Positions 34,014 through 45,408 of a DNA stretch of 64,000 bases are shown here, one piece after another. The stretch comes from Prorocentrum cordatum (lineage: Eukaryota; Sar; Dinophyceae; Prorocentrales; Prorocentraceae), in NCBI GenBank assembly GCA_963575745.1, contig CAUYUJ010015684.1:207304-271303 (forward strand), given 5' to 3'. A program made the translations under genes and the position numbers. Below the pieces are notes generated by a model. The model searched no databases. It worked only from the letters and a program-made list of their open reading frames with translations, and was not told the DNA's origin. Numbering within the stretch: position 1 is the stretch's first letter; each line of letters starts with the position of its first letter.

Positions 34014-35150
34014 CCCCTCCTCCTCCTCCTCCCCCTCCTCCTCCTCCTCCTCCGACTCCTCCGACTCCCCATCCTCCTCCTCCTCCTCCTACTCCCCCTC
34101 CCCCTCCCCCTCCGTCTTAGTATTCGTGATATGTTCGTATTATTAATCGAATTAGACGTATTATGTGATATGTTCGTATGTTCGTATATTCGTGATATGT
34201 TCGTATTATCGTCCGTCTTAGTACTCCCCCTCCCCCTCCCCCTCCCCCTCCGTCTTAGTATTCGTGATGGTTCGTAGTGTTCTTGTTCGTAGTATTAATC
34301 GAATTAGACGTCGCTTTACGATTAATGATAGTAGCCATGGTATTAGTCTTACTAGTGTAAGTATTAACCATACTCGCCAAATACATGCGTGGTATTCTTA
34401 GTACTAGTCGTACGGCTTATCCGTAGTATTAGTATTAGTAGCATGGCATTCCTAGTAGTATTCGTCTTCGTCTTATCAGTAATCGTATTGTTCGCCTTCG
34501 TGTTAGTCCTCGTGTTCCTCGTCATCTTCCCCGTCCTCTTCCTCCTCTTCCTCCTCCTCCTCCTCCTCCTCAGCCTCCTCAGCCTCCTCCTCCTCCCTCC
34601 TCCTCCTCCCTCCTCCCTCCCTCCTCCCTCCCCTCCCTTCCGCCCGCCCTCCCTCCCTCCCTCCCCCCTTCCCCCCATCCCTCCCTCCCCTCCCTCATTT
34701 CCCCCCTCTCTCCACCCCTCCCTCCCTCTCCCCCATCCTTCCTCCCTCACTCCTTCCGTCCCTTCCCCCTCCCTCCTCCCCCCCCCCCCCCAAACAAAAA
34801 AAAACACACTCCCCCCTTCCCTCCCTCCTCCTCATCCCTCCCCCTCTCCCTTCCCCCCCCCCCCTCCATCCCTCCCCCCCTTTCCCCCTCCGTCCATCCC
34901 TCCGTCGCTCCCACCACCCTCCCCCCCTTCCCTCTCTACCCCCCTCCCTATCCCCCTCCCCCCCACCCACCCTCCCTCACCCCCTCACCCCTCCCCTCCC
35001 TCCCTCCCTCCCCCCGCCCGCCCGTCCTCCCCCCCCCTTCAGCAGCCCTCCCTCCCTCCCCACCGCCCTCACCCCCCCTCCCCCCTTTCCTCCCCTCATC
35101 CTCTCCCTCCCTCCCCCCCATCTCCAGGGTGCTTTCCCCCCCCCTCGCGC
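34014..35150. repeat. CTC tract, AT-rich TAGTAT module, then CCCTCC tract
   Basis: 34014-34118 CTC/CCCCCT; 34119-34535 AT-rich with ATTCGTGATATGTTCGTA units (several copies) and TAGTATTAATCGAATTAG words; 34536-35130 pyrimidine-only CCCTCC/CTCCCT. It parallels the 2.1 kb arrangement. A proline-rich plus frame through the pyrimidine tract is compositional. Confidence 0.85.
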
Positions 35151-35229
35151 GGTCTACAACAGTGGAAACTGGGAACTGGAACTGGCGCAGGGAACAGCAA
35201 ACCCTGGTCCTTCAGCTGAGTGGCCCCAC

Positions 35230-36110
35230 AAGGGGGCGGCGGATGATTAGTAGTCTTAATAGCAATGCTAGTATGAATATTGCGCTGTTAAGTATTATTC
35301 CTCTTCCTCCTCATCCTCCTCATCATCTTCCTCATACTCATCCCCATCCTCATCAGCATCAGCATCAGCATCAGCATCAGCAGCAGCAGCATCAGCATCA
35401 GCATCAGCAGCATCATCATGATCAGCATCAGCGTCAGCATCAGCAGCAGCATCCTCCTCATCATCATCACCATCATCGGCATCATCAGCGGCAGTCTCGT
35501 CATCAGCATCAGCATCATCAGCATCAGCATCATCATCATCAGCATCATCATCATCATCATCATCAGCATCTGAAACAGCATCATCATCAGCATCATCAGC
35601 ATCGTCGTCATCATCATCAGCAGCAGCATCATCCCCATCCTCCTCCTCCTCCTCCACCGCCTCCTCCTCCTCCACCGCCTCCTCCTCATCTTCCTCTGCA
35701 TCCTCTTCCTCATCATCATCATCCTCCTCATCCTCCTCCTTCTCCTCATCCTCCTCCTCCTTCTCTCCCTCCTCCTCCTCCTCCTCCTCCTCCTCCTCCT
35801 CCTCCCCCTCCTCCTCCTCCTCCTCCGCCTCCTCCTCCTCCACCTCCTCCTCCTTCTCCTCCTCCTCCTCCTCCTCCTCCTGTTCCTCCGCCTCGTCTAC
35901 ATCGTCATGCTCATTGCCCTTCTCGACCTCCTTGTGCCCCAACTCCCCTCCTCATCCTGCTCCGCATGCTCTTCCAATCCTGCTTCACGGCGTCCTGCTC
36001 CACGGCGTCCTGCTCCGCCTCCTCCTTCTCTTCCTCCTCCTCCTCCTCCTCCTCCTCCTCCTCCTCCTCCTCCTCCTCCTCCTCCTCCTCCTCCTCTTCC
36101 TCCTCTAGAG
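35230..36110. repeat. TAGTAT word block, CATCAG satellite and CTC tracts
   Basis: 35240-35300 repeats the AT-rich TAGTAT wording; 35300-35640 is CAGCAT/CATCAT; 35640-35890 and 36010-36105 are CTC tracts. Confidence 0.9.
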
Positions 36111-36289
36111 GGAGGCTGCTTCTTAAAAGGCGCCAGCCCTACATCTACAGAGAAGGCACGCGCCTTCTGAGAAGCAGGGGCGCTTCTAAGAAGCCTTCCC
36201 CCCCCTACCCCCCTCTGCGCGTGGCTGAGGAAGGCCTGGGAGGCAAAACGCCGCCAGGCTCACAGCAAGAGTTCTTCTCGTCTGCGGAA

Positions 36290-36800
36290 TGCTGGACTTA
36301 CTTTTCTTGTGGCTTCCGCTCTAACGCCACAGAATCCGATGTAGAAGCACATGGCCTTCAGCTCCCAGGCCATGGAACGCTGTACAAAACACACGGTTTC
36401 GGCACCTAGGTCATCAGACCCTATGTGAAAAACACATGGTTTCAGCTCCAAGGCATTTGAATACCGCGGGAGTCCAGATCCTTGTCATTGTCGCATTCAG
36501 GATGTTGGGGAATCCACAGGAAATTTCAGGGCCCAAACAAGCTGGTTTCCCACCAGGAATCCGTTACGTTTGCAAGGCCCACATTTTCTGGTTGCTTCAG
36601 CTCTCACGCCATATTGGATTCTGCGTAAAAAAAAAACACATGGCTTCAGCTCCCAGTTCATGGGATCAAGTGTAAAACACAGGGTTTCGGCTCCTGGGCA
36701 ACGGCGGAATCCAGATTATGGTTGCTGTCGCGTCCTAGACCGCTGGGATGTGGGGGACCCCACCGGAAACACCCAGCGACCAAAACAAGCCCAGACGTGT
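36290..36800. repeat. Degenerate tandem repeat around ACACATGG(C/T)TTCAGCTCC
   Basis: Words TGTAxAAxACACATGGxTTCA, GCTCCCAGGCCATGGAA and GGAATCCAGAT recur about five times between 36320 and 36700. A larger duplication pairs 36475-36545 with 36705-36790 (GTCCAGAT...CAAACAAGC against ATCCAGAT...CAAAACAAGC). Confidence 0.7.
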
Positions 36801-36949
36801 CCCCAGGGGCACTCTGACAATAACTTCGAGGTGGACTCAGCCGTGGCAACGAGGACGCACCAGGAGGCCAAAAAAAACTCACGGAATACCCAGGAACCTC
36901 GATCGACGACGAAGCCCAACAACGGCGACTGCGATGACGTCGGTGGCGG

Positions 36950-36958
36950 CAGCGGCAG

Positions 36959-36994
<36 letters not shown>

Positions 36995-36998
36995 AGAA

Positions 36999-37048
<50 letters not shown>

Positions 37049-37200
37049 CAGGGGCGGCGGCAGCAGCGCCGACGATGGCGGCGGCGACGGCGACGACGCT
37101 GGTGGCCATGACGCCGGCGCAGGCAGTGACGGCGGCGGCGACGGTGGCGATGCCGACGGCGGCGGCGGTGACGGCGGCGGCGATGTTGCCGCGCCTCCTG
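36950..37200. repeat. GAC/GGC trinucleotide satellite
   Basis: GAC repeats (36960-37050) followed by mixed GGC/GAC. Frames through it (poly-Asp, Thr, Val, Arg) are compositional. Confidence 0.92.
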
Positions 37201-38190
37201 ACGACCTGCGCGGCGTTCTTGGCCTGCTGGCGAGGGTGGAGCGGGCGAGCGCGATCGGCGCGTGGGCTCACCCGCCGCAGTCGTCGACGCGGACGCCGCC
37301 GCCGTCGCCTTCCAAGGACATCTCCGGCGTCGTCTCCTTCGACACCGTCGTCGGGTAGGGAGGGAAGGGGCGGTGGCGGAGGAGAATGAGAAAGAACCCA
37401 ACGTTCAAAGAAACATCACCTTCTATCCGCGTGGTTGGTGCACTCCTCTACCCGATCGGTGTCGGGTACGAGTTCTGAGGACATCTACGGCGCCATCTTC
37501 ATCGTCGTCGCAGAGGGGAGGTGGAGGAAAGAGAAGGCGAAGCAGCAAGAAGGGACCCGATCAAATCGTGGACGTCTTCTTATTCGGCGTTTCGACATTG
37601 GGCGGAAAAGGGAGGGGGGGTCAAGCTCCAGACCTCTGCTTCGTGCGATGGTTTGCAGCAGGGCGTCCATCATGGGGGAGACTCCACCTGCTCGAAATAC
37701 GCGCCCAAAACCGCCAAGATCTACTCCATATGGTACACCCTGCGAAATGCTTAAGAAATCATGGGTTAAGAAATTCATAGTCTCAGAACTCGAATAAAAA
37801 CCCAAAAGTTCCATTAAAATCTTAGGATTTACATTGAAACGTTAAGAATAATCGAGACTCTGGCCGAAAATTTAAGTTTTCTTAAGCATCGCCTAAGGTG
37901 TATGGGGGGGGAGGGGAGGTGCGAGGGCCCGCGCCGATCGGCAGAACAATCATAAGAAAACGATCACGATCCAGAGTGCACCAGCTATGCTTCAGACGAC
38001 CCTCCCATTCCGAGGCCCCTCTTCATCAGGCCCCTCGAGCGTGCTGTTTCTCACTGCGGGGGCGACGCCTTGGAAGACGAGCGCCCCGTGGGCGCAATCT
38101 TTGGACCATCGACCCTGCTCTCCCTTCGGGGAGGGGTCGATCACTGCTGCTTCAATGAAAAAACAAAAACTCCCCAGAACAGAACCCAGA
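37201..38190. other. Unassigned sequence
   Basis: 37770-37900 is AT-rich with TTAAG words and includes a near-palindromic CTTAAGAAATCATGGGTTAAG. No gene recognised. Confidence 0.4.
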
Positions 38191-38195
38191 ACAGC

Positions 38196-38490
38196 GCCAA
38201 CACCCTCCCACAGTCTCTTGCGAAAAGCATCACAAAGTGCATGCTGCATCGAAACCTGGATCATGCGCGGACGCACCGCGATCACGTTGCATTGGCTTTT
38301 TACGGGTACGGCGGAGGGGCTGACAACATTGCCTGCTGTGTGCAATGCCAACACCCCCCACAATCCTCGGCAAAAAACATCACAGAGTGGACTTTGCACA
38401 AATTTCTGGATCATGCGTGGGCGCCCCGCGATCACTCTGCACTGTTTTTTTTTTCCAGGGACGGCGGAAGGGACCAGCATATTGTCTGCT
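38196..38490. repeat. Two-copy tandem repeat, about 146 bp
   Basis: Unit 1 (38196-38343) and unit 2 (38344-38490) share CAACACCC...CACA, GCAAAA(A/G)CATCACA, TGGATCATGCG, CGCGATCAC, ACGGCGGA(G/A)GGG and TGCCTGCTGTGTGCA/GTCTGCTGCGTGCA in order. The 267-residue minus frame that covers it is probably incidental. Confidence 0.75.
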
Positions 38491-38951
38491 GCGTGCAGGC
38501 CCACCATCTCTGTCAAGGGAAGAATACAAAGGACACCCTGCCAGGGAGGGTTGGAGTGTCGGCATTTTGCCAACTGTGTGCAGTTGGCCAGGCGTCGGAG
38601 TGCTGCACTCTGTCGTGTTGTTGCGCATCCTACTGCTGGGACCTGCCGTGCGACTGAGTGTTGCACTGCTGGCAGACACCATCGTGACAACCATCGGCTC
38701 CTGATCATGCTGTGTGGGCGCGCGATGCCAGGGGAAACACGCTTTGTCAGTCGGTGCCAGTGCTTTGCGCTTCCTGGTGGAGCCACTCTCTTCACTGAAT
38801 GATTGGCACTTCGCTTGACGGGGGATCACACCACATGAAACTATGGAATCGCTTCGCTCATTCCGCTGACTCATATTGCCTCGCCTCTGTCGTATGTCGG
38901 GGAAGGGTTGTCAATGCGGTGCGGTTGGGCGGCTGACAGTTTCCGGAGGCA

Positions 38952-39545
38952 GTGGGTGGCGGGTCAGAGGCCTCACGGATGTTGGTTGGGCTCTCGTGGT
39001 TGGCCTCTCAGGGGCCTTTGGGAGGCTTTTTTGATGCCTCTTGGGGGCCGTGTTGGGGCCTCTTGGGGCCTCCTGAAAGCCTCTTGGGGTTTCTTGGGGT
39101 GCCTCTTGGGGGCCCCTTGGGGCCTCTTGGGGGCCTCTTGGGGCCTCATGGGGACCTCTTGGGGGCCTCTTGGGGCTGAAGACTGGACTTTTCGGTTCCT
39201 GATCCCCTTCTTGGGCCCCTCTTGGGGCCGTTTTGGGGCTCTGTTGGGCCGTCTTGGGCGCCTCTTGGGCTGCCTTGGGGCCATCTTGGGCCGTCTTGGG
39301 GCCCTCTTGGAGGCTACGTGGGCCGTCTTGGGGCGGTCTTTCAAGCCTCTTGGGCCGTCTTGGAGCGCTGGTAAGCCGAAAAGGCAAGAACGCCAAAAAC
39401 CGCCAGAAACTGTAGGAAAATCACTAATTTCTGCCGCTGTGGCCCCTCTTGGAAGGTCTCTTGGAGACCTCTTGGGGCGTCTTGAAGGCGCTTTGGGCCG
39501 TCTGGAGGCCATATTTGGCGTCTTGGATCGCCGTCTCGGACCATG
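38952..39545. repeat. Dispersed repeat copy matching 6.22 kb
   Basis: Left edge GGCGGGTCAGAGGCCTCACGG...CTCTCGTGGTTGGCCT, GGCCTCTTGGGG arrays, then core AAGCCGAAAAGGCAAGAACG. It matches 6221-6620 in order and direction. Confidence 0.8.
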
Positions 39546-39719
39546 TTGAGCTTTTTTTTTTATTTTTTCTTTTTTGTTTCACGCCGGGCGCTGTCGCTTG
39601 GCTTCCGGTCGGGGCGCAAGAGACGGCGAAACTTGATGGATCCTGCAGAGCCAAGGGCGCATTGACCAGGGCTTGGTTGCAAGATCCTGCCAGGGGCCTT
39701 GACTGACCCGGATTCGGAT

Positions 39720-39885
39720 TGCCCCCAGTGAGATTCGCCCCCACCTGGGCGCAGAGAGATTCGCCCCCCACCTGGGCGCAAGAGCTGGGCAGGGCTGGGG
39801 GGGCCGGTGAGATTCGCAGGCCCAGGGGCCCAGTGAGATGCGCCCCCACCTGGGCGCAGGAGCTGGGCAGGGCTGCAGCGCGGGC
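39720..39885. repeat. GAGATTCGCCCCCACCTGGGCGCAG tandem repeat
   Basis: Three near-full units and two partial ones, with the longer word GCGCA(A/G)GAGCTGGGCAGGGCTG repeated twice. Confidence 0.8.
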
Positions 39886-40320
39886 TGGCCTTGGGCGGCG
39901 TAGATAGAGAGGAGTCCGAGGTGCAACAGAGAATCATGAGCCCAGGGAGCGAGGCTCAAGCCTGGATGTCTCACCCGAACCCTTCCAGCCGCTCTCGGAA
40001 AGGCACCCCGACAACGAACGAATCAAACATACGTGGCTCAATTGAGGTCGGCGGCAGAGGCTGTTGCGGACGTCGCCACGAGGGCACAAAACGCGCTCGA
40101 GGCACCCGAGCCGACCCCCAGAGGAGTATAGGCCAAAGGCTGCAGAGTGCAAACCAAGATAGCACCGTCGTTGCCCTCTTCGGGGCACTCGGGTATCAAA
40201 AGCAGCGCGAAGAACATGCACAAACGGTGGCTTGGTATATTGCAGAAAGCGAAAACCCGAAAACGGCCATTAGAGCCCATTCCCCCGGCCTAACCCCCTC
40301 CCCTGGAACCCCTCCCTCCT

Positions 40321-40341
40321 CTGTAGCCATTTTGGCCCAAC
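40321..40341 (+). other. Relict dinoflagellate spliced leader
   Basis: The plus strand reads CTGTAGCCATTTTGGCCCAA followed by C. It matches the conserved dinoflagellate trans-spliced leader at 18 of 21 positions, including an unbroken 14-base run (GTAGCCATTTTGGC). Such genomic copies are understood as traces of mRNAs that were trans-spliced, reverse transcribed and reinserted. No recognisable coding sequence follows on the plus strand, so any retrogene body is unidentified or truncated. Confidence 0.8.
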
Positions 40342-40659
40342 CGCCCCGCTGTATCGGAGGCGTTGCTGTGCCCTTCCGCTGAAGCGGCGCCGCTTGCGTC
40401 GCGCCTGTCGCCCTCCTGCAGTCGGCCGGGTGTCGACGCTATATAATCACCGGCGCCGCCGCCGCGCGCTGCAACTTGGCGGGCGCCCCCCCCCCAAGAG
40501 ATTCGCCCGAGCAGAAGAACCATTTGTTTAATCACGCGCCCCCCCATACCTCCGTTAATCACAAGCTGACATTCGTGCGGCTGAGATCCGCCACCGTGCC
40601 TCTGGAACGAAGTGGAGCGCCCAAGGCTCATAGCTGTGCGGCTGATGCATCGGCCCTTA

Positions 40660-40735
40660 AATACCACCCTTCAAAACGGGTGACTGTAAATGGGTGCATC
40701 TAAACGGGTGAACTTAAACGGGTGAAAAAGCATGA
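40660..40735 (+). repeat. Short TAAACGGGTGAA repeats
   Basis: Four spaced units: AAAACGGGTGACTG, AAATGGGTGCATC, AAACGGGTGAAC and AAACGGGTGAAA. Confidence 0.7.
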
Positions 40736-41010
40736 TCCCCCAAAGGCGCTCCTGGCGCCAATCGACGGGGCCAGATGGTCTCCAGTCGGAGGAGCGCCAA
40801 GTGAGACAACCGCGGCCCTCCCCCCCTCAAAATCCGCCCCCAAAGGCCGGGGGGCGGGGGTCCCAAGGTGCCCCATGGCGCCAGGTGCCCCCAAGATGCC
40901 ACCAGCCGCGAAGCGCTCTCCGCGAGCGCCCCGGCACGCTCTGCGCCCAGCGAGCGCCCCGCGAGCGCCAGCGTGGCTCGCGCGCGCCCGTGGGAAAATG
41001 AAAGGCCAAC

Positions 41011-41384
41011 TCACCCGGCGAGCGTGCTGCGTCGGTTCGGGCGCATGGGAACGCGGACGAACTGCCCGAACGAGCCGCGAACCTTGGTGGTCCCTGGACA
41101 AGTCGACGAGCTCTTGAGCATCACTCTGGACTCCGAGGTCGCGCGCGGGAGCGGGATCTGCCGACCATGGTGGAACACAGCGGGCCTGCAATGATCTGGC
41201 ACGTCCTGCTTGTGCATGATGGCCTTGTTGTGATGTCGCGCAACGTTCGCCCAGAATCCCTGCACTTCTGCCCAACTCATTGCACGCACATTGTGGCATC
41301 CAGGTGCTGGCCACGATGCGAAACCGTCGAAGACTTTTTGAAAGCGCACTGCGTGCTGATGAGTCAGCAAATTCACAAACGCAT
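41011..41384 (-). pseudogene. Mei2-like RRM gene, 3' half beyond a retrotransposon insertion
   Basis: The minus frame reads HAFVNLLTHQHAVRFQKVFD, GFASWPAPGCHNVRAMSWAE, VQGFWANVARHHNKAIMHKQ, then DVPDHCRPAVFHHGRQIPLP. This is the second half of the RRM_2 (Mei2-type C-terminal RNA-recognition) domain and its usual tail: GYAFVNF..., F..GF..W, ...V.WA..QG...N..R..N..VMH..VP...RP..F..G...P.P. The first half lies at 49834-50344 on the same strand, 8.45 kb away. The two halves share a 15-bp target duplication at the break and are in compatible phase across it. Stop at about 41011. Mei2-like proteins bind RNA and form large families in dinoflagellates; the exact role is unknown. Confidence 0.85.
41370..41384 (-). 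repeat. Target-site duplication, 3' copy
   Basis: Plus-strand AATTCACAAACGCAT, identical to 49834-49848. It lies exactly at the junction of the RRM gene with the non-LTR element. Confidence 0.9.
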
Positions 41385-41426
41385 GGCTGGAAATGATCAG
41401 GGGCTGCCTGATCTCGAAGACAAAAA

Positions 41427-42158
41427 TCAAGTAGACAGAGCGGCCCACCGTGCCACGGCGGCCTCCTGCACAGTAATACCAGCAGCTCCACATGCAGCAA
41501 GCTGGTCAGCACGCTCATTCTGAAATTGTCCAGTATGAGAGTTGATCTTCTTCCAGACAATAATCGAATGAACACGATCAAGGATTCGCCGAGATCTCAA
41601 GACCAGGGTGAGATTACGACGTGGCCGCGCTCGGCGGCGAATCACATCAGCAGCATACTCAGAGCCATATTCAAGTACAAATGATATGCCACCAGCTGGA
41701 GCACGAGCACGCTCATATTCATAGATCCAGCAGAGTGCAAAATAGATGCCAGCAAGTTCCCCCGCGTTGTTGGAATGGTGCGAGGCACCCACAAACCCAG
41801 GAACATGCTGAGATAGAATCGACGGCCCACAAAAGTCGAGTAGAGCAGGCCATCCTTCACATGCAATACAAAAGCCCCAGCCCGACGCGACATCGTGCAC
41901 GTCGCTGTGGAAAAAAACCGTCCGAGGATAATGTGATCTGAGCAGGCGCACGGAATGCTCCAGGGCCTGGCTGCTGGAGAAGCTCATCACGCCGAGGAGC
42001 AGGCCCAGGACGAGGAACATGCAGAACTCGCGGCCGAGGCAGCGGTGGAAGAGCATGACGATAAAGATCAGAAGCGGGCTGCGAGCGGGGGACATCCAGG
42101 GACAAGGATATTGGACGCCCTGCACGTCGGTCAACCAAAGCTTGCGTAGCAATTGCAT
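41427..42158 (-). pseudogene. RNase H of the non-LTR element
   Basis: The frame shows VFFHSDVHDVASGWGFCIAC, SNNAGELAGIYFAL (catalytic Glu), LEYGSEYAADVI and INSHTGQFQNERADQLAACG (the H...N..AD motif). The third acidic residue is expected in the D-S-E-Y-A strand; here it is GGC, so Asp reads Gly. The frame is +1 to the RT frame. The RT frame reads ITLSSDG just before a run of seven T, so one extra T would explain the shift and place the first catalytic Asp upstream of it. RNase H removes template RNA. The hydrophobic 5' part of this frame (about 42158-41960) is a shadow of the RT frame. Confidence 0.82.
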
Positions 42159-43857
42159 TCACACGTAGGAGGTATTGTGAAACAGCAACAGCATCAGCCA
42201 GTGAGACGTTGCCAGGTAGGTGCTCAGGAACAAGGCCGCAGCGAGCAAGACAGGCAGGTAGTTGCACAGGGAACATGTCACCAGGAACCATACCATCAAG
42301 GTGAGCGCGTTCAGCTGCATTGCGAGGGCAATCCCACAATCTGTGCATGGTCGTCTCGACTTCCGAGCCGCATCTCGGGCAGAAGCCATCAGAGTCACTG
42401 AACGGGATCCGTGAGATAGCCAGCGATGTCCACAGGCCCGCCGACAGCAGAGCAGGCCCACCAAAGTACAGGGTCATACTATGATGGTGAAGGCGGACAT
42501 CAGCTTGCTCACAAAGCCCGCATTCAAGTCCAGCAAAGTCCTCAGGCCGACGCAGGGCCTCTCCACGAGCCACAACATACCGTAAGAATGCACATAAGTC
42601 GTGGAGGTGCTTCTTTACCTTCGCCGCACGGCTGAGGGTGCGAGCTGTAGAGCGGTGAGCCTGAGCAAGAAGACCAGGCCTCAGGCTGAAACGAAATACA
42701 CGCCCATTGCAGGAAAACGAAGTAGCAGACACCCAGGCGATGTCGAGGTGACGACAGGCACGCAACAGCTGTACCGCAGGACCTGCACGCAGGGAAAGGC
42801 GATGCTGATACATGAAGGCCCAGTCGGCATGCGAGATGATACCTGCAAGTAACATATGATAAACCTGGCGGACAACTGTATGAACAGAGGCACAAGCCAT
42901 ATCAGTACGATGAAGTCCAGGACCGAGCACGTGCGTCAGGGCACGAGAGTGCCTGCTGACAGTCCCAGCACGAGCACGGCCCATCAGGGAAACAGCAGCA
43001 TGATGGCCTAGCGTCATGAGCTGTGCCTGGGTCAGTGCGTAGCCTCCTTCAGCCCAAAGGGCAGCAACTGCGTCAGCAACGGCAGCACCACGTTGGACCA
43101 CAGGGAGGTGTTGAACAATGCTCGCACGAGCCGGGAATGCGCCAACTCGTCGAGGAGCGACCGTCACGGTAGTACTGCAGCCACTCACAAGATCAATCCC
43201 AAGATATCTGAAGGATTTCTTCGCAGGAATCTGAGCCAACTCAGGAAAAGTGCATCGCGCCGGCTTCCGACCGCGAGTCTGAACCAATCCGCGAGCACAC
43301 TTAGGCAGGTTGAGTATGGGGCCCAGAGCACACTCCAGGTCCATAGTAGCAAGGAGAACCTCGTTGAGCGCCGCCCACGAGTCAGTGAAAATCAGCCGAT
43401 CGTCAAGGTACGAGTAGTGTAGTGCCCCAGGGACTCGACGTTGAAGCTGAAGATGCCATAACGTCGAACCAAGATTACAAAAGAAACAGGCCAGCGGGCA
43501 ACCTTGAGGGACACCAAGTAGGTTCGGGCCAGCCAACCAGACATCTGAAGGTTGATTATCTACAAAGAGTAATCGGGTGAGACCACGATAGTTCTGAAGA
43601 ACCGCCGCACAGACATGGAGGCCCAGGTGGGCCGCAATCAACTCCAGGTTCGGCAAGTCCAGCCTGTCGAAGCACTTCTCGAGATCCATAGAAGGAATAT
43701 GGCGTGGCGGCAATGAGCCGAACCTTGCCTTCGCGAGCTCCGTCTGCACGTGCCAGAGGATCTCGGGACAGCTGCGGTTGGGCATGGCGCCCGCAAGACC
43801 AGCAGGTTTCCAACTCATCAGCCATGTATTCAGGGAACGGAATGACGTTTCGCCCAC
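41857..43857 (-). pseudogene. Reverse transcriptase C-terminal part of the non-LTR element
   Basis: A 667-residue frame. Residues about 45-60 read PRHIPSMDLEKCFDRL (palm Asp), then PNLLGVPQGCPLACFFCNLG (the QG motif) and VPGALHYSYLDDRLIFTDSW (catalytic pair as YLDD, which retains both Asp). FRYLGIDLVSG is the post-palm strand. Around residue 480 a finger CPRCGSEVETTMHRLWDCPR (C-x2-C...H-x4-C) precedes the RNase H, as in the zf-RVT arrangement. The opening codon is an internal GTG; the real frame enters from 43830-44813 across a one-base shift near 43840. The motifs needed for polymerisation are present in this part. Confidence 0.9.
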
Positions 43858-44813
43858 AGCCTATATGTGATAGCCATGACCGTAAGAGGACGTCGATCAC
43901 CAGGAGGCGATCCAGGTCCTTTTGGAATGAGCGCAACACGAGCATGCCGCCAAAAAGAGGGCAGCCGTCCACGATCAGCTTCATTAAGTAGCATAGCAAG
44001 ACGCTCGAGCGAATGACGGCGAAGATGATCGAGCCACTCAGTACGATGACCGTCGAGGCCAGGCGCCCCGCCAGGCATATATTCCAGGATGTGCCCGGGA
44101 GTCCAAGGACCAGGCGGAATATAGTCAGGAAACCCTTGCAGCAGCGATAGATCCACCGGCGGGCGGACCACACGTGGAGGAGCAGGACAATGAGGACGGA
44201 GAATATCCATATCTAGAGCATGTCGAGCAAATTCAACAGACCAGCCAGGGAGATGCATAACTTGATACACGCCAGCGTTCCACCGCCGAGCCAATGATTC
44301 GCCTAGCCGCCGAGCAAGCTCACGCGATGAAAACGTGACTTCATCAATAGACGGCAACGTGGCCTCTTGGAGCGCAGCAACTTTGGACTTGACCCAGCGA
44401 GCGGCACCACTGCGAGTCGAAATACGTTCACGCCAAGACCTCAACCGCATAGTAGTAGCGTCGTCGATAAGCGAGGTAATATAGCCGAGGGTACACTCAG
44501 CTGCCTCCCGCCGATCATCATGAAGTTGCCTGCGAAATGTTTTCCAGAGCCCGTCAAGCTCCGCCGCGCGCGGGCCCGCCAGCCAACCCCCGCGAGAGGG
44601 TTGCCGACGGATCTGCACCTGTGGAGCACCAGCTGCATCTTGCCAAATCCGCCAGGCCAGATCAATATCATGAGGTAGAGCACGTTCGAAGGAGGAGACC
44701 GCGGCAGCAGACCACTCGCCCATAGCCACAGGCTCGTCTATAACCCATCTGAGCGGATCATGTAAATCTGGCCGCAGCCCCATGGGATACAACCACAGGG
44801 CGACGTTGAGCAC
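43830..44813 (-). pseudogene. Reverse transcriptase N-terminal part of the non-LTR element
   Basis: A 327-residue frame leading from the endonuclease into the RT. It contains EYMPGGAPGLDGHRTEWLDH (the K/P-G-x-D-G motif), then HARVALIPKGPGSPPGDRRP and LTVMAITYRLWAKRHSV (the fingers strand L-x-P-K-x-x...RP-I-x...YR-x-W-A). It is cut by a stop two codons after RHSV, where the 41857-43857 frame takes over with SLNTWLMSWKP. The upstream boundary overlaps the endonuclease frame by about 55 bp in another phase. Confidence 0.85.
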
Positions 44814-45408
44814 CCTCGACTGGCGGCAGCACGGTAGCAGACGCCGAACCAGCCAACAACGTTGAGATCACCGCGCCATCGATCGTCGTCACCCACTCGG
44901 AGGTGGCGGGATTAGCACGGAAGGTAGCACACGATGGAAAGACAGCAACATGATCACACCCGTCTTCTAGGTAAGGCCTTTCGTTAAAGTCACCAATATC
45001 CCAGGTCAAGGTGTGCTGCGACTCAAGCGCGAGGGAACCGTCGAACCTACGCCTCTCAGCAGCACTGCCAGAATGCGCATGACGGTGGCGGATCAAAATA
45101 CGATGAGCACCCAATTGCATGGCAAGTCGTTGCACTCGAAAATCTGCGTCAGCATCTGTCGCAGCAATCGGAGCTACATTAAGCCCATGGCGCGCCACGG
45201 TACAAAGCCCACGCTTTCCCACCAGCACATAGTAGCCGAGGGAAGCGAGGTCAGCACGTAAGGTATGCACCTGCCCATGAGGAAGAGCGCACTCTTGAAG
45301 AAACAGAAAGTGAGGGAGATGCTCGCCCAGCAGGGCGAGGAGTGCAGTACGTCGGTAAGTATAGCTGCCAACGTTGAAGGTGACAGCCGCGAGCGTGATC
45401 GCGACCAT
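44758..45408 (-). pseudogene. APE-type endonuclease of the non-LTR element
   Basis: A 216-residue frame with TFNVGSYTYRRTALLALLGE (Asn strand), PHFLFLQECALPHGQVHTLR (catalytic Glu in QEC), LASLGYYVLVGKRG, TWDIGDFNERPYLEDGC (GDFN) and WVTTIDGAVISTLLAGS (the D-x-x-x-x-S strand). The final SDH that should precede RPVVV reads AQR here, so the catalytic His is missing. The domain nicks target DNA. The 15-bp duplication shows that the element did integrate by a staggered cut. The frame is then lost one base before the RT linker (RFT-stop against LRPDLHDPL). Confidence 0.85.

Noticed and set aside
36546-36562. CTGGTTTCCCACCAG as a member of the hairpin family
   Set aside because: Stem is 4 bp with a 7-nt loop; it lacks the GCNNG/CNNGC frame and lies outside the element.
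37992-38795. 267-residue minus-strand frame as a gene
   Set aside because: It spans a 146-bp tandem duplication and shows no domain; likely incidental.
41960-42158. Hydrophobic membrane-like segment before the RNase H (SPLLIFIVMLFHRCLGREFC)
   Set aside because: It is the shadow of the RT-frame C terminus in another phase; real RNase H homology begins after the T7 run.
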